A model generated the notes under the pieces. That model had not been told where the DNA came from. It made no database searches and was given only the letters and a program-made list of their open reading frames with translations. A program made the translations under genes and the position numbers. From NCBI GenBank assembly GCA_005402585.1, contig BIFP01000023.1:1-43905 (forward strand): a DNA stretch of 43,905 nt. The letters are read 5' to 3'. Shown here piece by piece: positions 39,959 through 43,905 of the stretch (position 1 is the stretch's first letter; the number at the start of each line of letters is the position of its first letter). The stretch is from Micromonosporaceae bacterium KJ-029 (GTDB taxonomy: Bacteria > Actinomycetota > Actinomycetes > Mycobacteriales > Micromonosporaceae).

Positions 39959-40129
39959 TCAGCGACGCGGCCGGTACGTCGAGAGCGGCCGGGTCTCCAC
40001 CGGGACACCGGTCTCCCGGCCGACCCGGATCCGCCACCGGCCGCAGTGGCAGGACTGGTAGTGCAATGTTCCCTCGCTCGTCCGATGCCGGGACCGGGTC
40101 CGCCAGACGTGCTTGTCGCTGTCGCTCAT
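39959..40129 (-). CDS. Small conserved-looking hypothetical protein (56 residues)
   Basis: An ATG at 40129 opens a frame of 57 codons ending with TGA at 39959-39961. The protein begins MSDSDKHVWRTRSRHRTS, contains HYQSCHCGRWRIRVGRETG and ends in TYRPRR. The Cys-His-Cys-Gly group followed by RWRIR resembles half a zinc ribbon of small actinobacterial proteins. Codon use is GC-biased at the third position and a strong terminator follows. It is divergent from the CGNR gene, 26 bp away. Its function is unknown. Confidence 0.65.
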   Translation of the reverse strand: MSDSDKHVWRTRSRHRTSEGTLHYQSCHCGRWRIRVGRETGVPVETRPLSTYRPRR

Positions 40130-40143
40130 GCCCCACAGCCTGC

Positions 40144-40158
40144 TGTAATGGCATTATG
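40144..40158 (+). promoter_or_regulatory. -10 box placed for leaderless transcription of the CGNR gene
   Basis: TGTAAT (40144-40149) matches the -10 consensus in five of six positions and ends 6 nt before the ATG at 40156. No Shine-Dalgarno is present. This spacing would start the mRNA at the start codon. No good -35 box is visible. Confidence 0.45.
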
Positions 40159-40683
40159 CATCTCAACCCTTACGGCGCCGACCCGGTGCGGTTGGCCGTC
40201 ACCCTGGCCAACGACCCGCCCCGGTCGGTGGCCGAGCTGGCCCGCCGGTGCGAGGCGGCCGGAGTCGTGATGGACATGCCGGTACGGGATGACGACCTCC
40301 CCGTCGCGCACCGGCTGATCGAGGAGTGGTCCGAGATCGTCGACGCCACCTCGGCGGACAAGCGGGCGGCGCTGCTCAACCAGATGCTGGCCAGCGCGTC
40401 GACCTACCCCCGGCTCACCAACCACGCGGACGGCCCCTGGCACCTGCACTACCGCGACGACGGCGTGCCGTTGTCGGCGGTGCTCCGCGCCCTGGTCAGT
40501 GTCGGCACCGCGCTGCATCTGACCCATCGGGGCATGGACCGGCTGGGCCGGTGCGCCCTGGACGGATGCCGGACGATCTATGCCGACCTGTCCCGCAACG
40601 GCCGGCAGCGCTACTGCTCTCCCCAGTGCGCCAACCGTGACGCGGTACGCCGGCACCGCGCCCGGAGCGGCCCGCGGCGTTGA
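40156..40683 (+). CDS. CGNR zinc-finger (ABATE-domain) protein
   Basis: A 175-residue protein. The N-terminal region (NPYGADPVRLAVTLAND onward) is the stress-response ABATE domain. The C-terminus carries a treble-clef zinc finger: CALDGC, then RYCSPQCANRDAV, in which CANR replaces the family's CGNR box. Such proteins are thought to be DNA-binding regulators in actinomycetes. The start at 40156 gives the conserved MHLNPYG beginning; a longer frame from 40066 runs through the promoter. It overlaps the truncated LacI frame on the other strand. Confidence 0.88.
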   Translation: MHLNPYGADPVRLAVTLANDPPRSVAELARRCEAAGVVMDMPVRDDDLPVAHRLIEEWSEIVDATSADKRAALLNQMLASASTYPRLTNHADGPWHLHYRDDGVPLSAVLRALVSVGTALHLTHRGMDRLGRCALDGCRTIYADLSRNGRQRYCSPQCANRDAVRRHRARSGPRR

Positions 40684-41533
40684 GAGCCGGGCCTGACCAC
40701 GGCCCGCCTACGCCGTAGATGACGTCGCTGACGCAGACCAGCGCCGTGGGCTGGTAGCCGTCACCCGGGTCACCGAGCGCCTGTTCGGCGAGCCTCCGCC
40801 CGCCCTCCACCCGATCCGACGCGCCGAGCGCGGCCGGGCCCTCCGGCAGCCCGTGCCGTGCCAGCGCCCGCTGCCAGCCGGCCATCCGGTCGTCGCTGAC
40901 GCTCGACCCGCGTTCCCAGCCCAGGTACGCGATCCTGCGGTAGCCGCGCCGTACACAGTGGTCCACCGCTTCCTCAGTGCCGGCGGCGCCGTCGACGTCG
41001 ACCCACGGATAGGCACGGCTCGCGCCCACGCCCCAGGGCCGGCCGAAGGCGACGAACGGCACCCCCGCCGCCTGCAACCGGGCCGGCCGGGGGTCGTCGC
41101 GGCAGAGTTCCGTCAACACCACGCCGTCGATGGCCGCGGCGAAGTAGAGATCCTCGTACGTCCGCAGCTCCGCCTCTCCCCACGATGCCGCGATCAGCCG
41201 GACGTCATGGTCCCGACTCCTCGTCGCGCCGCACAGCTCCTTGACGAACCGGTCGAAGAGCGGCCCGTTGAATCCGTCCGGCACCGTGGTGATCCGCATC
41301 GCCACGCACAAGGCGGCGCCCCGACGCATCGCCCGGGCGGCCGAATGCGGCCGGTAACGCAGCTCCGCCACGGCGTCCAGCACCCGTCGCAACGTCGCCG
41401 GCGCCAACCGGTCCGGAATGTTCAGGGCGTTGGAGACGGTCTGCCGGGACACCCCGGCGTACCGGGCCACCGTTTCGATTGTCGGCCGCTCCCCGTGACG
41501 CGTCCTCGATCGAGCCGGAGGCACATCGTTCAT
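40496..41533 (-). pseudogene. LacI-family regulator with lost C-terminus
   Basis: The first about 270 residues are a good LacI-family protein: helix-turn-helix PTIETVARYAGVSRQTVSNA, then the sensor domain up to ALVCVSDVI. At about 40711-40720 the homology stops. The expected last 80 or so residues, with the usual GFDD motif and final strands, are missing, and the open frame runs on antisense through the CGNR gene to 40496. The break lies just 30 bp beyond the CGNR stop, so a deletion or insertion joined the two. DNA binding might persist but normal sugar sensing is unlikely. The start is the ATG at 41533. Confidence 0.72.
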
Positions 41534-41673
41534 GACGCGTATTCTTCACGATGCTGTCGGTAACCGGCGGACCTTGCGGTCGGCGAGCGGGGCGAGGGCC
41601 CAGCAGTGCCGCGCGGACGTGGCCACCGGAAAATGTGATGCGACCTGGTGGCGCAACGGTTAATCCTCATTTG

Positions 41674-42573
41674 ATGGTGATGCATGCGAACCAGCTCGTG
41701 GTGACCGCCGACGTGGTGCGTGCCCTGCTGGCGGAACAGTTTCCGGCCTGGGCGGATCTGCCGGTCCAAGCGGTGACCGCACACGGAACGGTCAACGCGC
41801 TGTTCCGCCTCGGTGACCGGATGGCAGCCCGGTTCCCGCTCGAACCCGGAGACGTGGCGGAGAAGCTCCGGTGGCTCGAGGCGGAGGCGGAGGCGGCCGG
41901 CGAGTTGTTCGGACGTACCCGGTTCCCGACTCCCGAACCGCTCGCCCTGGGACGGCCCGGCCACGGATATCCCCTTCCGTGGTCGGTCCAGACCTGGCTA
42001 CCCGGCACGGTGGCCACCGAGGCGGACCCGGGCGGGTCGCGGCCCTTCGCTGAGGATCTTGCCGAGTTCGTCGCCGGCATACGCGCCCTCGACACCCGGG
42101 GCCGGACCTTCCCGGGATCAGGACGAGGCGGTGAGCTGACCTCCCACGACGAGTGGATGGAAATCTGCTTCTCGCGCAGCGGGCAACTGTTGGACGTACC
42201 ACTGTTGCGGCGGATGTGGGAATCCCTCCGGACAGCGCCGCGACCCGACCAGCGGGACGTGATGAACCACGGCGACCTGATCCCGGGAAACATCCTCGTC
42301 GCCGATGGACGGCTTGCCGGGGTGATCGACGTCGGCGGGTTCGGACCGGCCGATCCCGCGCTGGACCTGGTCGGCGCCTGGCACCTGCTCGACGCCGACC
42401 CGAGGCAGGTGTTCCGCGAGAAGCTGGCGTGCGACGACCACGAGTGGGAGCGCGGCAAGGGGTGGGCCTTCGTCCAGTCGATGGGGATGGTCTGGTACTA
42501 CGTCGAGAGCAACCCGGTCATGGCCGCCGTCGGACGCCGCACGCTAGACCGCCTCGTAGCTGCCCCGGCTTGA
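41674..42573 (+). CDS. Aminoglycoside phosphotransferase (APH)-family kinase
   Basis: A 299-residue kinase-like protein. The catalytic loop NHGDLIPGNIL and the metal-binding IDVGGFGPADPALDL segment are intact, and the N-lobe has the RLGDRMAARFP strand. These are the marks of the APH/choline-kinase group. ATG codons at 41674 and 41680 are both possible. No Shine-Dalgarno is seen, and TTAATC at 41660-41665 could serve as a -10 box for a leaderless mRNA. The family includes antibiotic-modifying enzymes and many kinases of unknown substrate, so resistance should not be assumed. Confidence 0.85.
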   Translation: MVMHANQLVVTADVVRALLAEQFPAWADLPVQAVTAHGTVNALFRLGDRMAARFPLEPGDVAEKLRWLEAEAEAAGELFGRTRFPTPEPLALGRPGHGYPLPWSVQTWLPGTVATEADPGGSRPFAEDLAEFVAGIRALDTRGRTFPGSGRGGELTSHDEWMEICFSRSGQLLDVPLLRRMWESLRTAPRPDQRDVMNHGDLIPGNILVADGRLAGVIDVGGFGPADPALDLVGAWHLLDADPRQVFREKLACDDHEWERGKGWAFVQSMGMVWYYVESNPVMAAVGRRTLDRLVAAPA

Positions 42574-42622
42574 CGACGATCTGCATCCTGTACTCGGGCC
42601 CATTGATGGCGGGGAGGGTCAG

Positions 42623-43045
42623 ATGGGAAGGTCTGCCAGGTCGCTCGCGGCGCTACTGGTCGGGCTCGGCATCGGTGCCGTAGGTGGTGCCTACCTCGGC
42701 GTAGCCGCCTTCTGGCCCGGCGTCGTCGCCGGCGTGGCGGGTCTTGGGCTGGCACTTGTCGGCTCGCCATCAGCCACTGCCGACGAAACGGCAGGGGTTC
42801 GACCGACGAGTGAGCGCCCCGCGCTCGCCGAGCTGGGCACCAGGGTCGAACAGATTCTTCGCCTGGCCGAGCAGCAGGCCGACGACCATCGGACCAAGGC
42901 CGAACGCGAGGCCGAGCGCATCCTGTCGGAGGCCCGGTCAGCGGCTCGCCTCATCGTGGACGGAGCACGCGCCGAAGCGGCCGGATCGGCGGAGGTCCCG
43001 AGCACCGAGATCGACCGGAGTCCACCGCGGTCCGCCAGCCAGTAG
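42623..43045 (+). CDS. Small membrane protein with coiled-coil tail
   Basis: A 140-residue protein. Two hydrophobic segments (about 7-27 and 31-47, glycine-rich) are followed by a polar linker and a charged helix (about 68-118, e.g. EQILRLAEQQADDHRTKAER and AEREAERILSEARSAARLIV) of the kind in DivIVA-like or ATP-synthase-b-like coiled coils. The ATG has GGGAGGG 5 nt upstream. It starts about 50 bp after the kinase gene. A structural or scaffold role at the membrane is a guess; I do not recognise a named family. Confidence 0.75.
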   Translation: MGRSARSLAALLVGLGIGAVGGAYLGVAAFWPGVVAGVAGLGLALVGSPSATADETAGVRPTSERPALAELGTRVEQILRLAEQQADDHRTKAEREAERILSEARSAARLIVDGARAEAAGSAEVPSTEIDRSPPRSASQ

Positions 43046-43129
43046 CGCTCCCCCTCAGCCCGGTCGCTGCCGCCTCTGGATGCGACGCAGCCGTTGCCCC
43101 AGCGCTTTCCGCCCGAGCCGCCGACCTCG

Positions 43130-43753
43130 TCAGTGTCTGGGCAGGACTGCCGCGAGTTGCGTCAGGCCGGCGGCAAGGGCCTCGTATCCGCTGCTGGAAA
43201 TCTTGTCCTTCTCCCGCAGCTTGGCGACCTTCTTGCCGAAGTCGGCGATCTTTTCCCGGGCCTTGTCGACCTCGCCGTCCGCGAGCTTCTTCGCGGCTTC
43301 CCGCAGCTTCTTCGTCAGGTCCTTGCCGTCGTCCGGCTTCAACTGCCCGTCCTGTACGAGCCCGACGACCGTGGCGTCCAGTCCCGCGATCAGGTCCATC
43401 GGGCGCAGCCTCGGAGTGGGGGACGGCTTCGGCGAGGGCGAGGAAGACGGGGACGCCGAGACGGACGCCGACGGCGTGCTGGCCTCCTCCGATTCGGCTG
43501 CCGGTGTCGCCACGTCCTCCGCTGCGGTGGGGGCCGCGGCCGGAACTCCGGACGGGTCGGCGCCGCCACCGGAAGATCCGACCACGATGGCGGCAACAAG
43601 GACCACGACCAGCGCGCCGGCAACGGCAGCCCACATCAACCAGCGCGTCTTGTCCGGAGCGTCTGCCTCTGCGCCGACCACCCTCATCTGCATCGTCGGT
43701 GGGTCAACTGGCGACTGGTAGGGGTTGGGCGTGGCAGGCATGGCGGAGATCAT
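43130..43753 (-). CDS. Single-pass membrane protein with Pro/Ser linker and helical C-terminal domain
   Basis: A 207-residue protein with a cytosolic N-terminus (PNPYQSP), one transmembrane helix (about 38-58, LMWAAVAGALVVVLVAAIVV), a low-complexity Ser/Pro/Ala linker (about 60-112) and an extracellular helical domain (115-205) with GLVQDGQLKPDDGKDLTKKL and KISSSGYEALAAGLTQL. The helical domain resembles the extracellular ends of actinobacterial Ser/Thr kinases, but no kinase domain is present here. The start at 43753 or 43741 cannot be decided; neither has a good ribosome site. Function unknown. Confidence 0.75.
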   Translation of the reverse strand: MISAMPATPNPYQSPVDPPTMQMRVVGAEADAPDKTRWLMWAAVAGALVVVLVAAIVVGSSGGGADPSGVPAAAPTAAEDVATPAAESEEASTPSASVSASPSSSPSPKPSPTPRLRPMDLIAGLDATVVGLVQDGQLKPDDGKDLTKKLREAAKKLADGEVDKAREKIADFGKKVAKLREKDKISSSGYEALAAGLTQLAAVLPRH

Positions 43754-43812
43754 GCCAGAGCGACGCCGGCCAGGTCGCCTTGCTCCTCGCCGCAGAATCC
43801 CTACAGAGTCCT

Positions 43813-43905
43813 CTAAAGAGGCTTCGCCTCGGACCGCCGAGGTGCGGGGTCGTGGTCGAGGATGACGTGGCGGCTGGTGACGGTCACTCTTGATGCCATC
43901 GACAT
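43813..43905 (-). CDS. Possible 3' end of a gene cut by the window edge
   Basis: From the right edge a minus-strand frame reads SRVTVTSRHVILDHDPAP and ends with TAG at 43813-43815. It could be the C-terminus of a gene that starts beyond the window, or chance. Only 30 codons are visible. Confidence 0.25.
   Translation of the reverse strand: MSMASRVTVTSRHVILDHDPAPRRSEAKPL

Noticed and set aside
41674..42573. Antibiotic-resistance aminoglycoside phosphotransferase
   Set aside because: Only the general APH fold motifs are visible. Nothing points to a specific drug, and the family is mostly of unknown substrate.

Overview
The window is very GC-rich, has strong third-position GC bias, uses GTG and TTG starts freely, and carries Tat/Sec-exported multidomain glycosidases and many LacI/GntR regulators. 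This points to a filamentous actinomycete, most likely of the Micromonosporaceae (inference from style and protein resemblance; no search was possible). No rRNA, tRNA, CRISPR array, prophage or intact insertion sequence was seen.

Layout. 1-1643: a LacI regulator (241-1272) between two hairpin-rich intergenic regions. 1644-7051: a Tat-exported beta-L-arabinofuranosidase-type enzyme (GH146/DUF1680 with an inserted LamG domain) divergent from a cytochrome P450; each has its own LacI-type operator. 7105-7382: relic of an alpha-galactosidase. 7386-14638: a hydroxyproline catabolic module, namely a three-subunit D-hydroxyproline dehydrogenase (minus strand) divergent from a DapA-like deaminase, hydroxyproline epimerase, ketoglutarate-semialdehyde dehydrogenase and GntR regulator (plus strand), followed by a coupled metal amidohydrolase (14635-15852). 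15840-35592, all minus strand, listed in order of transcription: LacI regulator (AraR-like), ribulokinase, arabinose isomerase, ABC sugar-binding protein, two permeases, cytoplasmic GH127, a 1578-residue secreted candidate GH121, a secreted GH43, and two small surface proteins of WxL/DUF916 type. 36239-43905: quinone oxidoreductase, FCD-GntR regulator divergent from a secreted CE1-like esterase, a tiny unlisted gene, a CGNR zinc-finger protein overlapping a truncated LacI gene, an aminoglycoside-phosphotransferase-like kinase and two small membrane proteins.

How it fits together. In plant extensins and related hydroxyproline-rich glycoproteins, short L-arabinofuranose chains are attached to hydroxyproline. 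The order GH127 - candidate GH121 - GH43 beside an ABC importer is the order of hypBA1-hypBA2-hypAA of Bifidobacterium longum, a published system for these hydroxyproline arabinosides. Here it sits with araA/araB and with a full route from trans-4-hydroxy-L-proline to 2-oxoglutarate. My main hypothesis is that this is one locus for using both the sugar and the amino-acid part of plant cell-wall glycoproteins. Surface enzymes trim the arabinan chains, the importer takes up arabino-oligosaccharide, cytoplasmic GH127 yields L-arabinose for AraA/AraB, and freed hydroxyproline enters the neighbouring module.

Regulation. Five copies of a 12-bp palindrome (consensus GTTARCGYTMAC) lie at the promoters of the GH146 gene, the P450, the candidate GH121, araB and araR. 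This defines a local LacI-family (probably AraR) regulon that includes the P450. AraD and an ABC ATPase are absent and must be supplied from elsewhere.
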